IMG/VR virus record: IMGVR_UViG_3300010396_000007
Span: 34,678 to 98,677 of that record
Direction: 5' to 3' (one strand)
Length of the DNA stretch: 64,000 bases
Source: a virus
Shown here: in pieces, positions 7,891-17,902 of the stretch
Numbering within the stretch: the first letter of the stretch is position 1
Layout of the letters: every line of letters begins with the position of its first letter
Made by a program: the position numbers and the translations under genes
The notes under the pieces: model-generated
Databases searched by the model: none
The model's input: only the letters and a program-made list of their open reading frames with translations
What the model was told of the DNA's origin: nothing

Positions 7891-10661
7891 TATAACTCCT
7901 GCAAATATGTACCAAATACGGTCATTGTTAGAAGTTCATTCATAACGGTGTCCGCAGGACTAAATATAACCTGTATCTGCATGTGTCTCAGTGTTGCTAA
8001 CACATTTTCGTTATCCGATAAATAGAAACGCTGACTATAAAAAGATTTGCTTGTGGGCAAATTAGGAGGGTCAGATTCCCAATTTTTCAGAATATCAATT
8101 GGACCTGTATAATAAGGCAATGCCTCATCAATGAGTACGCCCAATGAGATAGGACTTCCAACTCTTACAGAATCGGTAACAATATGTGCTACTTGTGCTA
8201 CTTGTCCCGGCTGAGTAAGTACCGCAGAGCCTACAACTGCATATGCCGAATATGGTGTTCCGTTATCTGCATACACACTAAGGTCACGTTGTAAAAGTTC
8301 ACCTGTTGACACAGGACCAAGTAATAGTCTATGTACACCCGGAGATACCTCAATTGATTGAACCGCTTTGACACCGCCACTAATTTGTGCGAACGGTGAC
8401 CATGTATATCCTGTCTCCGGTGCCGGTGTAGTCATCAACCTGTACCAGCCGTTTGCTCCGTCACATACGTACCAAGCTTGATCTTCACCTTGGACATGCC
8501 ATGCAACGTAAGCATTCTTAGGATTCCACGATGTGCCTAATCCGCCATTATTTAAGCGAAGTTGGTCACCAATCGGGAATCCTGCGTATACTGTACCGGC
8601 TGACGGGTCTAGAATGAGGAATTGATTGTCTGTAGTAAACAGACCAATAATTGCTCCATTTACATCTAAAGCATTATAACTAAGTAAACCAATGCCCGGT
8701 AGCAAGGGTTGAGAGCCTTGAATTGGACTTGTTTGTGTTCCTAGTCCTTGTATAATGTATACATCTGAAACGGTAAATACTAACATTCCAGAAGTCGTAG
8801 GAACCAAGCGCGTAACTAAGGATGGCATGGAGTCAAAATTCAAAGGACTTGACCCATTTAGTCCATTGCCTTCCGGCGCATCTGGTCCTGAAGTCCAATA
8901 AACTACGTTTCCGATGCTGTACCAAATTCTATTTAAGTGGTATGTAAGATTAATAGCCCCTGTTGCCGGAACAGTGTTTTCTCCCGCTATCGGTGCAGAA
9001 ATTAGGTTATTCAAACCCGTGTCTTGAGTATTGTCCCAAAATCCGTGTATTAAATAATCACTTAATCTCATAGTCCAAGTCGTACCGTCTTGCCCCGGAA
9101 TTAAAAACGGCGTGGCCTGTCCATCGGTTGTTCTAAAAATAGCAACATAATCAGCTTGGAAATCCAGTGTCGTACCGGGGATAATCGTATGGGGCGCTCG
9201 TACTATAGACGGCAGTCCCATTCCCGGTGCTAGATAAACATTCTGCGCTCCATTGAAATTACCAGTAGGAGGAGATAGGGGCGAAACATTCGAGTAAGTA
9301 TCATCCAGACTGTTTACCAAAGCTACGCAGTATTGATATCCCCCATTGGAAGGACTCAAAGCACTCTGGTAAATCATTGTCCATGTGTTACCACCATCTA
9401 CAGTCGTATCACCAATGATCTTTGACCAATTAGGCTCCGGTCCAGCCGGTGTACCTGCAAATGTCAATTGCTGAAGATTGTTGTTTGAATCAATTACAGT
9501 TTGTCCTGCTATATAAGCTGTGCCCGCTGTCCAATTTGGGAAGGGCAGCGTTCCTACAGAACCTAATCCCGCATAATTCTGGTTAAACACAGTCGAAATA
9601 GGAATCGTGGGAGTATTTGTAATCCCCCAGTTTTTGACTAGAGGACCATGATTCACCCAAAGAACCGTATTATCAACTGTCCAACCGCCTTTATATTTAT
9701 TAGGAGCAATAGCTACCACGCCCGGTTGAACGTTACTGAATGTAGGAATTGTAGCACCAGATTTGGGTGTACCTCCGTTAAAAGCAATTACGTTGCCAGT
9801 AGTTGCAGTTGTTGTAACAGGAAGTGTAAAAGGGCTAATGGTAGGAAAAGGCCAAGTCGTTGTCATACTTGTACCTGAAACCGTAAGTACTGTTACATTT
9901 GCAAAAAGCTCTTGTCCTACTATGATACCAGAATCCCAATATGTAATAAACGGTGCTGCGTCAATTGATACTGTATCCCCTGCTGCAAAAAAGTTGGATA
10001 GAGTTATACTAGATGTTAATGTAATAACAGGCCCGCTAGTGGTAGTGGGGGCAGCAATCGAGTATGACACTAAAGGTGCAATAGTACCAAGAAGCTGTTG
10101 TATATTTCCGTTTGAATCTACAATGAAAGTAGTTAAGAATGGGGTAGTTTGCTGCCCGTACAGAAAGTTAGCCTGCCAAGTCTGCAAGGTTTGCATGTAC
10201 TTTTTATTGTCGATTCCATTTGCAAAGTAGAGAATATTTCCTACCGACTGCATATAAGTTTGACCAGCACCAATACTCTTATCAAAAATATCCGTCTTAA
10301 CTCCACCAGACAATGAGTACAAAGCGTTCGCTTGGTCAACCATCAATATAATTGTTTCTGTATTCTGGTCAAATAGGCGAAATTCATAGAAGCGATCTAC
10401 ACCTGTGTAACTGTTAGAATCGTACACTGATGTACCGGGTCTACGCGCTAGTGTCAATTTATTTGTAATTTCAACGTTCAATCCGGCAATAAGGGCATCC
10501 CCTGCTTGACCATAAAACTTTTCGACAATACGGCTGGTAGTGGCATCTCTTAAAGGGGAACGATTTGTCCATAAACCACTAGACCAACGACCTGTATACA
10601 AAGGCGCAAACTTCGGCTGCTTACTTGGTGTTGCTCCTGCTAGTCCGAGGTTGTTACTCAA
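7890..10661 (-). CDS. Large tail protein (tail tubular B-like position)
   Basis: About 923 residues if started at TTG 10661, behind GAGGAAGG. A longer frame to 10700 lies entirely inside the upstream endonuclease gene, so the internal TTG, overlapping that gene's stop by 8 bp, is preferred. The protein begins LSNNLGLAGATPSK then GRWSSGLWTNRSPLRDA and is almost wholly predicted beta, with few charges. That opening followed by ~900 residues of beta structure is typical of the large nozzle-type tail protein of podoviruses. Assignment rests on size, composition and order. Confidence 0.72.
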   Translation of the reverse strand: MSNNLGLAGATPSKQPKFAPLYTGRWSSGLWTNRSPLRDATTSRIVEKFYGQAGDALIAGLNVEITNKLTLARRPGTSVYDSNSYTGVDRFYEFRLFDQNTETIILMVDQANALYSLSGGVKTDIFDKSIGAGQTYMQSVGNILYFANGIDNKKYMQTLQTWQANFLYGQQTTPFLTTFIVDSNGNIQQLLGTIAPLVSYSIAAPTTTSGPVITLTSSITLSNFFAAGDTVSIDAAPFITYWDSGIIVGQELFANVTVLTVSGTSMTTTWPFPTISPFTLPVTTTATTGNVIAFNGGTPKSGATIPTFSNVQPGVVAIAPNKYKGGWTVDNTVLWVNHGPLVKNWGITNTPTIPISTVFNQNYAGLGSVGTLPFPNWTAGTAYIAGQTVIDSNNNLQQLTFAGTPAGPEPNWSKIIGDTTVDGGNTWTMIYQSALSPSNGGYQYCVALVNSLDDTYSNVSPLSPPTGNFNGAQNVYLAPGMGLPSIVRAPHTIIPGTTLDFQADYVAIFRTTDGQATPFLIPGQDGTTWTMRLSDYLIHGFWDNTQDTGLNNLISAPIAGENTVPATGAINLTYHLNRIWYSIGNVVYWTSGPDAPEGNGLNGSSPLNFDSMPSLVTRLVPTTSGMLVFTVSDVYIIQGLGTQTSPIQGSQPLLPGIGLLSYNALDVNGAIIGLFTTDNQFLILDPSAGTVYAGFPIGDQLRLNNGGLGTSWNPKNAYVAWHVQGEDQAWYVCDGANGWYRLMTTPAPETGYTWSPFAQISGGVKAVQSIEVSPGVHRLLLGPVSTGELLQRDLSVYADNGTPYSAYAVVGSAVLTQPGQVAQVAHIVTDSVRVGSPISLGVLIDEALPYYTGPIDILKNWESDPPNLPTSKSFYSQRFYLSDNENVLATLRHMQIQVIFSPADTVMNELLTMTVFGTYLQEL

Positions 10662-11178
10662 TTTGACCTTCCTCAAGCATAACAACTTTAGCCCACTCAC
10701 CGAGTAAAATAAGTTCTTCTAATGAGGCATTGCTTTTCATTGTGTTAGCTTTATTTGATATTATGTGAATATTACCTTTAACATATCCTCCATTCGGGTC
10801 AATTCTATCTAAGCTAGGAGAATTTGGCAAAGGACCATGAGGCCCAAAGTTTTTCACAATCGGTATATTAAGTATTGGACAATGTGTAGGTATTTCGATA
10901 TCCTCTACTTTTATCGTAAATTCTATACCCCTTTGATTAGCACGCTGTCTAGCAGAGGCATAAACCGCTATACGATTATCTTCCTTGGTTTTTTGAATTC
11001 GGTGTTTATTGGCTTGTTTATTAATTTTTTCTCTAACGCCGGGTTTAGATTTATACAGATCACGAGACTTTTTGTTACACACTTTACAATAAGACCGTCG
11101 CTTTTCACCGCGTCCACATTTGGTGTAACTTGTAAATGTTTTAACTTCTCCGCATTTTGAACATTTCTTAGTTTCCAT
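10654..11178 (-). CDS. HNH homing-type endonuclease
   Basis: 174 residues from ATG 11178 (behind AAGGAAAT). An N-terminal zinc ribbon (CSKCGEVKTF ... YCKVCNKKSR) is followed by basic helices and a C-terminal HNH-like domain: CPILNIPI, then SLDRIDPNGGYVKGNIHIIS and NKANTMKS. Free-standing HNH enzymes of this type cut intergenic or coding DNA and spread by repair. Its last codons contain the ribosome site and TTG start of the large tail gene, so it is inserted precisely between two tail genes. Its C-terminal half is clearly related to the one at 26408-26953. Confidence 0.88.
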   Translation of the reverse strand: METKKCSKCGEVKTFTSYTKCGRGEKRRSYCKVCNKKSRDLYKSKPGVREKINKQANKHRIQKTKEDNRIAVYASARQRANQRGIEFTIKVEDIEIPTHCPILNIPIVKNFGPHGPLPNSPSLDRIDPNGGYVKGNIHIISNKANTMKSNASLEELILLGEWAKVVMLEEGQIE

Positions 11179-11189
11179 AAATATTTCCT

Positions 11190-11534
11190 TTAAGCGTTTG
11201 GCACCCAAGCACCGATATCAAATGGACTAGGTGAGCTTAAAATCTGCTGTACATTCGGTCCCCATACGCGCTCTCCGTTTTTAGTATATGCGGATACAGT
11301 ATAAAAGGAACCGGATGGTGTTATTAAATCGTTGGGCCAAAATGAATGTGCAGGGGACGTTACAACATTACCATTAGAATCTAATGGAACCTTCACCACA
11401 AGCCCTGAGCAAATCAAAGTACTTGTATTCACAACTTCATCTTGATTTAGCTGAAGTAAAAGGTAACCATTAGCTAAAAGGTTACCTTCACTATCGGCAA
11501 AACTTCCTCCAACAATCTGATTAATTGTTGACAT
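11190..11534 (-). CDS. Small tail/fibre-associated protein
   Basis: 114 residues. Related to the protein at 17621-17902: both share G-YLL-LN, a run of beta strands, FWPN, then SPSG-YY/FY-V-AY-NG. Such small beta proteins flank fibre genes in environmental podoviruses and may form a collar or fibre-attachment domain (inference). The two copies flank the exported beta-helix genes and are separated by about 6 kb, suggesting duplication of a fibre module. Confidence 0.6.
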   Translation of the reverse strand: MSTINQIVGGSFADSEGNLLANGYLLLQLNQDEVVNTSTLICSGLVVKVPLDSNGNVVTSPAHSFWPNDLITPSGSFYTVSAYTKNGERVWGPNVQQILSSPSPFDIGAWVPNA

Positions 11535-11913
11535 GTTGATACCTCTTCAAATAATTCTCTATGCCCCTAACCATATCAGGATCATCAAGTAGAAGTCCGA
11601 TAGCGAAATTGCACTGCTTACATAATAAACCACGCACTTCATTTGTAGCATGATCGTGGTCAATATATTCCGCTGGTCTTTTACATTGCTCATTCGCACA
11701 TTTTCCGCCCTGTAATTCATACATTTCTTTATATTATTCAGGGGTTAAACCGTATCGCCATTTGAGCATGTATTTTTGACGAGCCTCACGAGTAGCTTCA
11801 GGATGATCTTTCTTCCACTTAGCTGCTCGCTCGCTCCGTTTTCTTTTACGTTCCGGGTCTTGGTTACGCTTATGTTCGTATTCTTTACGTACTTCCGCAT
11901 CTTTGTGCGACAT
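11521..11913 (-). pseudogene. Endonuclease VII-like gene split by an in-frame stop
   Basis: The minus-strand frame from ATG 11913 encodes a basic N-terminal half ending KYMLKWRYGLTPE, hits TAA at 11736-11734, then continues in the same frame as YKEMYELQGGKCANEQC and a full zinc-finger/nuclease half (DHDH, RGLLCKQCN, LLLDDPDMVRGIENYL) to 11521. Intact relatives read through 'GLT.EEY..M...Q.G.C', so the TAA most simply replaces a GAA codon. A second start at ATG 11724 could express only the nuclease half. The ATG at 11913 overlaps the stop of the upstream membrane gene. Confidence 0.8.
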
Positions 11914-12188
11914 TACGCCCCCGGTTTATTATCTTTATTCTTTAACCAATCAGCAGCTTTATTGGCCCCGTAAAGAGGACCACATGTGGTTACAATAAAA
12001 GTAGCCCCTGAATTAAGAAAGTTATTGAATTGTTCTACTGTGATGCGCTTTTGATAAGTAGCTATACCGAAAGAAATACCTACCCCCAAAATGAACGCAA
12101 CTAGCATTGTTATATGGATACGAGTTGAAGACCCGCTTCCATCAGGTTCGCTCCAAATAGAACGAACCCATGTCCAAAATTGATTCAT
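11913..12188 (-). CDS. Small membrane protein, possible holin
   Basis: 91 residues with two predicted membrane segments (about 28-46, MLVAFILGVGISFGIATY, and a weaker one near 57-73, SGATFIVTTCGPLYGA) and a charged C-terminus (DWLKNKDNKPGA). The topology and size fit class II holins or small phage membrane proteins. It lies between the exported beta-helix gene and the broken endonuclease VII gene. A lysis role is possible but not shown. Confidence 0.6.
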   Translation of the reverse strand: MNQFWTWVRSIWSEPDGSGSSTRIHITMLVAFILGVGISFGIATYQKRITVEQFNNFLNSGATFIVTTCGPLYGANKAADWLKNKDNKPGA

Positions 12189-12196
12189 AAAATCCT

Positions 12197-14221
12197 CTAT
12201 TGTACTACTTGTCCTGATAAACTAAGGACTCCAGAAAATGATGTTCCGGGTGTAACAGGCGATGTTGCCGGATAGCAGGTATTTGCATCAAAAGCGAGCA
12301 CCGTTGACGATCCATTCGTCAGTCCACCCAGGACATTCAGATAGCAGTTAGCCGCAGGGTTCAGCCACGCATGGCCTGCGGTGTTCGCAATGTTGCCGCC
12401 TGTGACTTCCGGGCCGATACCGGGATAGGGAGCCCCCGAGCCCGATGGAAACACCCACCATGGCGGCGTGCCGCTTCGGTAAAGCGATGGGTAGCTTGCA
12501 TACGACGTTGACGGGCTTGCGAGTCCGGGGTACGTCGAGGCGGTTGAGGCTGTTTGGCAGGCATGAATCCCCGCTGTGACCGCATCCCAGTTGCCGCAAA
12601 GCATGGAGGAATCAGACGGCCCAGCGTTCGCCACCACATCGTTAGGCACAGGGCCGGGAGGGCTGAGAGTTCCCCCGTAGCAGGTCGAAGAATACTCGCT
12701 TCCAATCTGGCCGGTATCTCCCAGAAGAAACACCATCCCATTGTTGCCGGTTCCGCAATCAGTAGTCGAAGCCATTGCATAACTGTAAGTCGAGGCATGG
12801 CCTCCGTACCCGAGAACATTCATCACGTAATTCAGGTACCGGGCATAGCCCATCGTGTTCGTGGAAAGAAGATTCTGCGTCTTTGCGGCTGTCGAGGTCG
12901 AAGGATCGAAGCCGGAGAGAGCGTTGCGGAAGATCGTGTTTGCAAACGCTGTGCCGTGGATCGAGTCTTCCGTGTGGCACGTTCCGATGTTGCCTTCCCA
13001 TAGGTTGTAGTAGTCGCCTGCATTGTGGTGGAACTGATCGCATTGCTGCCACGCCGGGTCGCCGTTGTCGTAAAAGTTATCGACGGCATAGTGATAGCCG
13101 AAGACGTTCCCGGCGCCGCCCTCCATGATTTCGCAGGTTGCGATTTTCTGGCAGATGTTGTTCTCTGCCAGCGAATCCGAGGATTGCCAGAAGTCCACCC
13201 CGTAAGCTTCTGACGATGGACTGGACCCATACTCGTAAGAATCTCTGACCGTGATGTGCGAGGAGGCTGCAACCCATACATGCTTGTGCATGGCGGTTGA
13301 AGTCGTCGTCGCGTTGACCATCGCAACATTTTTGATCCATGAGTTTGTGGCCCAAATGTACTGAATCATCGCCGCGTCGGACGTGCTTCCGGTGATTCCC
13401 TGTGTATCTACCGTCAAGTTCTCAAGGCCGAATCCGGTCAAGGGCAGCGACGAAGAAAAGGTCGCGAGAGGGTTTTTAGAGTTCGACCAGTTCGGCGCAT
13501 AGAGAGCCGGGGTAAAGGTGACGGTTGATCCCGAGATTCCCGTCACGGTCACAACCTGAATCTCCGATTGCCCCGGAAAGACGTTCCCGCCGTCACCCTG
13601 CTGCGAGTAGGTTGTGGACCCGTTGAAGAAGGCGTTCCCGGTGTCGGTTGAATCGTCAATTTGATTAAAGGAAATCAGCGAACCGACATGTAGATTCGAG
13701 ATTGAGCCCGAGCACACACTTGACCCCGAGCCGCAGATATTTGAGACAGGAGCCGAGCCTAAAACAACGGAAGTTGAGCCCTGTGCCATGCCGCTTGAAA
13801 CAGTCAGCACGTTGGCTGCGTAGCCAATGGCTCCAGAGTCGCCGTTGTAGAGACACATCGCCACAGGGCCAATGCCGAGGCAGTTGGTTGAGGTTCCAGT
13901 GAAAACCAGCTTGGTTGAGTTTGGCCCCGCACCTCTGAGCGTCACGTTCGATGCTGTCGAGACGAGCGAAGATGACCAGTTGTACGTCCCTGCCGCCAGA
14001 GAGACGGTTTGCCCTGCCGTGCAACTGGAAAGCGCCGACTGCACAGCAGCGGGTGTAGCGGTTGAAGTCAGCGATGCGCAGATCGTAGTACGCGCTGGGA
14101 TGGTTCCCGCGCCTGCGTTCGACCATCCAGCGGAGGGATAGCGATTCGTATTCAGCAGCCCAGAGGGAGACTGTGCCATCGCAGGGAGAGAGACGAGGAG
14201 CAGGATGAGAAGTTTCTTCAT
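12197..14221 (-). CDS. Exported right-handed beta-helix (pectate lyase-like) protein
   Basis: 674 residues with a classical signal peptide (MKKLLILLLVSLPAMAQ). A region of repeated beta-helix rungs begins near CTAGQTVSLAAGTYNW and VTLRGAGPNSTKLVF, the signature of pectate-lyase/P22-tailspike folds, and continues with HITVRDSYEYG and SLAENNICQ type turns. The likely role is polysaccharide binding or cleavage at the host surface. The gene is much richer in G and C than its neighbours. A signal peptide on a phage tailspike-like gene is unusual. Confidence 0.8.
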   Translation of the reverse strand: MKKLLILLLVSLPAMAQSPSGLLNTNRYPSAGWSNAGAGTIPARTTICASLTSTATPAAVQSALSSCTAGQTVSLAAGTYNWSSSLVSTASNVTLRGAGPNSTKLVFTGTSTNCLGIGPVAMCLYNGDSGAIGYAANVLTVSSGMAQGSTSVVLGSAPVSNICGSGSSVCSGSISNLHVGSLISFNQIDDSTDTGNAFFNGSTTYSQQGDGGNVFPGQSEIQVVTVTGISGSTVTFTPALYAPNWSNSKNPLATFSSSLPLTGFGLENLTVDTQGITGSTSDAAMIQYIWATNSWIKNVAMVNATTTSTAMHKHVWVAASSHITVRDSYEYGSSPSSEAYGVDFWQSSDSLAENNICQKIATCEIMEGGAGNVFGYHYAVDNFYDNGDPAWQQCDQFHHNAGDYYNLWEGNIGTCHTEDSIHGTAFANTIFRNALSGFDPSTSTAAKTQNLLSTNTMGYARYLNYVMNVLGYGGHASTYSYAMASTTDCGTGNNGMVFLLGDTGQIGSEYSSTCYGGTLSPPGPVPNDVVANAGPSDSSMLCGNWDAVTAGIHACQTASTASTYPGLASPSTSYASYPSLYRSGTPPWWVFPSGSGAPYPGIGPEVTGGNIANTAGHAWLNPAANCYLNVLGGLTNGSSTVLAFDANTCYPATSPVTPGTSFSGVLSLSGQVVQ

Positions 14222-14224
14222 AAA

Positions 14225-14527
14225 TTATTTACCAATTAAATGCCAGAGTCGTGCTCGCAGCGTTGGGATTGGAAGCGGGCGTAATGGTAGCGACCCGGCG
14301 CCCACCCAGTTCAAGCCCTTGTTGTCCACCACAGTAGAAGGCCATGTTACACTTCCTGAAGTTGAAGGAATGTGTAGCGTGTCACCGGGAGAGGCGGCAG
14401 TGATACAATCCGTTATGTCAGTTTGGGCGGCTGAGGCGGCTGTCCAATTGGGACTCGAACCTCCACATACCGCCATAGCTGATGCAGTACAGAGTAACAT
14501 CAACAGAAGAAGCTGAAGAGTTTTCAT
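14225..14527 (-). pseudogene. Remnant of an exported beta-helix protein, frameshifted at the end
   Basis: The frame starts at ATG 14527 (GGAG seven bases upstream; the earlier ATG at 14539 overlaps the previous stop). It has a signal peptide (MKTLQLLLLMLLCTASAMA) and the opening of a beta-helix (ITDCITAASPGDTLHIPS ... NWVGAGS) like the gene at 12197. It then loses sense. In another frame the same DNA (about 14225-14290) reads VATITPASNPNAASTTLAFNW and stops, a typical fibre-protein ending (the next gene ends VIMAFNY). It looks like an internally deleted, frameshifted paralogue. Confidence 0.65.
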
Positions 14528-14538
14528 GCTTGGCTCCA

Positions 14539-17500
14539 TTAGTAATTAAATGCCATAATCACGTTTTGTCCTATTCCGCCAGAGTTTGTGTAGGGCCAAC
14601 TATTTCCCATTCCGCCAATAAATGTTCCAGCGGCTGGAACAGCATAGGATTCACACGCGTTAGTTGCAATTGATGGACCCACGCCTTGATCGCTCCAATC
14701 CAGATGTGCTAAATTCCCGGCAATCATGCCCGGAAATCTTCCCTGTTGATCCGCCCATCCGCCGCAGAACACGACGAATGTTCGCTGCGTGGTTGTAGTC
14801 GAAGCGGAAGTCATGTACGACGTTCCAGTTCCAATACCGTTAGTTGTTGGAGTTAAATTTGTAGTTGGACTGGCAAGTGAATATTCCACCACCGTCATAG
14901 ACATAAACGTGTCCGCTGAGTTAGGCGTACAAGTGAAAGTAGTTGAACCTGCCGATGTAGCTGCCCATGCGGAACCAGTTGACTGCGACCCTCCTGCTAT
15001 GCCGGTATTTTGATTCCAAGAAAGCGTAGGAGTGCTCGACACTGTAAATGTTCTAGTTGACCCACTACGGCAAAAGACAACAACAGTATGATTCGCTGCC
15101 AGCGTAATCGCAGGACTTGTAATTGATGCGCTAGAAGGTGTGGTCAAGCCGACATTTGTTCCCTGCACAAAGGCAGGTACAGTACTACCTCCTCCACCAG
15201 AACCTAACACAATATGACCACTCACATCAGTAGCCAAAGATGAAAGATTTGCGGCTACAGTGGCGCCATTAACTTCATTTGCGTTGACGATGCCTGTACC
15301 CGTAGGACCAAATGAGCCGCCAGTACCTATATTAAGAGCGTTAGTGTTAGTACCAGATGCGATAGCTGACCAAGCAGTTGAACCGCTTCCCGGACAACCT
15401 GTAGATTGAGTACAGATAAGAGAAAAAGCAGCCCCTGCATTAGACACTTCAGCATTACCCGAAGCATCAACAGCATAAACCGTTGTAGTAGCAGACCCAA
15501 CTACAGGAGCAAACCCTGTAGAATAAGTCATATTCATTTGCGTTGAACTTGTAGTGCATGTACTTACAAATGCACCAGAAGCATTTACTTCCCATCCACA
15601 TCCATTAGCATCAGCTTTGAATGGTATTTCCGTAGAGCCACTGGCAGTATAGACATGGAATAATACTCCCGTTCCGGTATTAGACGTAGTATCAGTCAGG
15701 CCAAATAAGTCACTTGAACCTGTGGCTGCGTTGTATGTAAACAGACTTGTATCTGCTCCCATTGCCAATGAAAGGTTGCCAGTTGGATTTGTTAGTGCAG
15801 ACCAAGCCGAGCTTCCACCAGTATTGCAGTCTGGACCAGTGTTTGTAATATTTCCGGCAGTGTCTATGTGTAAACATGAATGACCTGAGGCGGCTGCTAT
15901 TGCAGTTGCCCTGAGTCCAGCAGAAATCAAGTTGCCACTTGCATCTACATACATTGCACCTGTTACGCAAAACGGGGCGAATGAGGGGCAAATAGCATTC
16001 CCGTTAAACACGCGAAGAGTTGGTACATACATACCAACAGCGTGGATTTCGGCATTTATTGTTCCTAAATCTGGAGAACGAAAATCAAATATAGGATCAC
16101 TTAAAGACCCTGCCCATGTATAACCAGCTACACTCGATCCGGGAGGAGCAGCCCAAACCCAAGGTTGGTAATTGACAGGAGTTCCTGCGCCGTCATTTAT
16201 AGCGGCTGCATTAGCATCAGCGACCCTTCTTTGAGAACCCGTTTGTTGTGGTTGGTTGGAAGGATCAGTTCCGTCCATTGTTGGTGTGGATGTATCCACT
16301 ATAATGTCCCAATATTGACCGCTGGCAGCGTTAGCTACGGTCTTGTACATACCGAATAACGCCTGTCGATTGTAGTTCCAAAGCTGCCAAGCTGTAGCAC
16401 ACCCTATAGTTTGGTTGAACCCTTGTTGCGACACTCCAGCGCCGACAACTACTATGTAACCATCAGCGTGAGCTTGCGCGAACAAACTTTTGTATGCCGC
16501 CTGAACTGTAGCTGTGGCAGTACAAAGCTGGTCGTCGTTTCCGTGGTCATTAATAATCAGGTAAGCGGGACGGCCTCCATTTGCCGCAGGACTGAGCGCG
16601 TGGTAGTTCACGGTATAGTTACTGGCAGCGCCGGGTATTGTTACCGGATTTGGAATAGCTGTATACGTTCTACTTACGGCCCCAGAAGGAAATGTTGCAC
16701 GGTTTGTTGTCATAAATGGTGCGTAGCCCATTGCTGACTCAGCATAACCGCAACTTGAAGAACAAGGACTTTCTGTAAGAGTTCCAATATCTATTTGAAA
16801 TGTAGTACCGCTAAGACCTGTGGATAATACCTTGAAAATGTTGTAACCAGTTCCAAAAAATACTCCGGTGGGAGCGCCAAAAGACCATCCCGTAAGGAAG
16901 CGCGTATTTATCCAGTCTCCCGCTGAGAAGTTGTTAGTTCCGCTGTTGACGAATGAAACAACAGTACCAGTTTGAGTCCAACTGTTAACTGCTACATGTG
17001 GTGCTAGCACTCCTAAATCATCATCGTTTATTGATGTTCCAGTGAATACGAAAATAGCATTAGAAGGTATAGTACCTCCTCCTGTAGATGCAGCTTGTAA
17101 ATTAATTAATCCCGGAGACGGTGTAATTATCACAGAACCATCTGTTGACTGTAAATTAATGGACCCGTTTAGGCCATTTAGAAGCGTAACGCCAGCAACG
17201 CCAGTTCCAATATCAGAAAACATAGTTCTTACGTCTAGGATACTTGTAATATTTCCACCACTAGCTACAACTACTGCGATTGGAAATTGACCAGAAGTAA
17301 AATTAGAAGTGCTAGATGCTAAGGCACCTGTGGTAGAATTAAGGTAAACATAGTTAGTCCCATTTACCATTGTTATTGTTTGCGCACCGTCTGTTCTATA
17401 AGTGGAACCAAAGAATGACGTACCTGCGCTCACATTCAGGGTAAGACCAGTTGATGCGGCAGTAGGCCAATAACCCGGTGCCACGCCGTTTACCAATTTT

Positions 17501-17613
17501 GCATTTGTGGCATAAATAGGCTGTGTTGGGGGTAAATCATTAGCTTGTGGTTGCTGAGAATAAACTAACGATGCCACGGCAAGCGTCAATGATGCAATGA
17601 TCTTTTTAAACAT
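14539..17613 (-). CDS. Exported tail fibre-like protein with probable SGNH hydrolase domain
   Basis: 1024 residues with a signal peptide (MFKKIIASLTLAVASLVYSQ). An N-terminal beta domain (to about 190) is followed by a segment resembling SGNH/GDSL esterases: FVFTGTSINDDDLG near block I (GTS in place of GDS), AYLIINDHGNDDQ as block III (GND), and TINAEIHAVG near the block V His. The rest is low-charge beta structure ending MAFNY. Phage fibres commonly carry such deacetylase domains for decorated polysaccharides. The altered block I makes catalysis uncertain. Confidence 0.7.
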   Translation of the reverse strand: MFKKIIASLTLAVASLVYSQQPQANDLPPTQPIYATNAKLVNGVAPGYWPTAASTGLTLNVSAGTSFFGSTYRTDGAQTITMVNGTNYVYLNSTTGALASSTSNFTSGQFPIAVVVASGGNITSILDVRTMFSDIGTGVAGVTLLNGLNGSINLQSTDGSVIITPSPGLINLQAASTGGGTIPSNAIFVFTGTSINDDDLGVLAPHVAVNSWTQTGTVVSFVNSGTNNFSAGDWINTRFLTGWSFGAPTGVFFGTGYNIFKVLSTGLSGTTFQIDIGTLTESPCSSSCGYAESAMGYAPFMTTNRATFPSGAVSRTYTAIPNPVTIPGAASNYTVNYHALSPAANGGRPAYLIINDHGNDDQLCTATATVQAAYKSLFAQAHADGYIVVVGAGVSQQGFNQTIGCATAWQLWNYNRQALFGMYKTVANAASGQYWDIIVDTSTPTMDGTDPSNQPQQTGSQRRVADANAAAINDGAGTPVNYQPWVWAAPPGSSVAGYTWAGSLSDPIFDFRSPDLGTINAEIHAVGMYVPTLRVFNGNAICPSFAPFCVTGAMYVDASGNLISAGLRATAIAAASGHSCLHIDTAGNITNTGPDCNTGGSSAWSALTNPTGNLSLAMGADTSLFTYNAATGSSDLFGLTDTTSNTGTGVLFHVYTASGSTEIPFKADANGCGWEVNASGAFVSTCTTSSTQMNMTYSTGFAPVVGSATTTVYAVDASGNAEVSNAGAAFSLICTQSTGCPGSGSTAWSAIASGTNTNALNIGTGGSFGPTGTGIVNANEVNGATVAANLSSLATDVSGHIVLGSGGGGSTVPAFVQGTNVGLTTPSSASITSPAITLAANHTVVVFCRSGSTRTFTVSSTPTLSWNQNTGIAGGSQSTGSAWAATSAGSTTFTCTPNSADTFMSMTVVEYSLASPTTNLTPTTNGIGTGTSYMTSASTTTTQRTFVVFCGGWADQQGRFPGMIAGNLAHLDWSDQGVGPSIATNACESYAVPAAGTFIGGMGNSWPYTNSGGIGQNVIMAFNY

Positions 17614-17620
17614 GTGTCTC

Positions 17621-17902
17621 CTAAACTGTGACCTTGCTAGGTCCTGAAATTAATTGCCCATTAGCGCCATAAACTGACTGTATATAATAAGTACCCGATG
17701 GGGATATACTTGAATTGGGCCAAAATGTCGGACTACCTGTTATATTTCCACTTGCATCAAGAAGAATTTTCGTAGTCTGTGAGGATATTTGCGTATCGTT
17801 TACGGAACCATCTGTATTCAATTTAAACAGAAGGTAGCCACTGATAACAGGGCTACCATCGGGGTTCTGAAAATTCGTAACTGTTAGTGGAATTCTAGGC
17901 AT
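17621..17902 (-). CDS. Small tail/fibre-associated protein
   Basis: 93 residues, a shorter relative of the protein at 11190-11534 (shared GYLLFKLN, FWPN and SPSGTYY). It lies immediately upstream of the exported fibre gene and overlaps the previous gene by one base. Probably a structural adaptor of the fibre module; no catalytic motif. Confidence 0.6.
   Translation of the reverse strand: MPRIPLTVTNFQNPDGSPVISGYLLFKLNTDGSVNDTQISSQTTKILLDASGNITGSPTFWPNSSISPSGTYYIQSVYGANGQLISGPSKVTV

Noticed and set aside
12554-14141. Long open frames on the plus strand and in other minus frames across the GC-rich beta-helix gene
   Set aside because: They are antisense or out-of-frame shadows of a GC-rich gene, with Arg/Ser-rich random-looking products and no ribosome sites.
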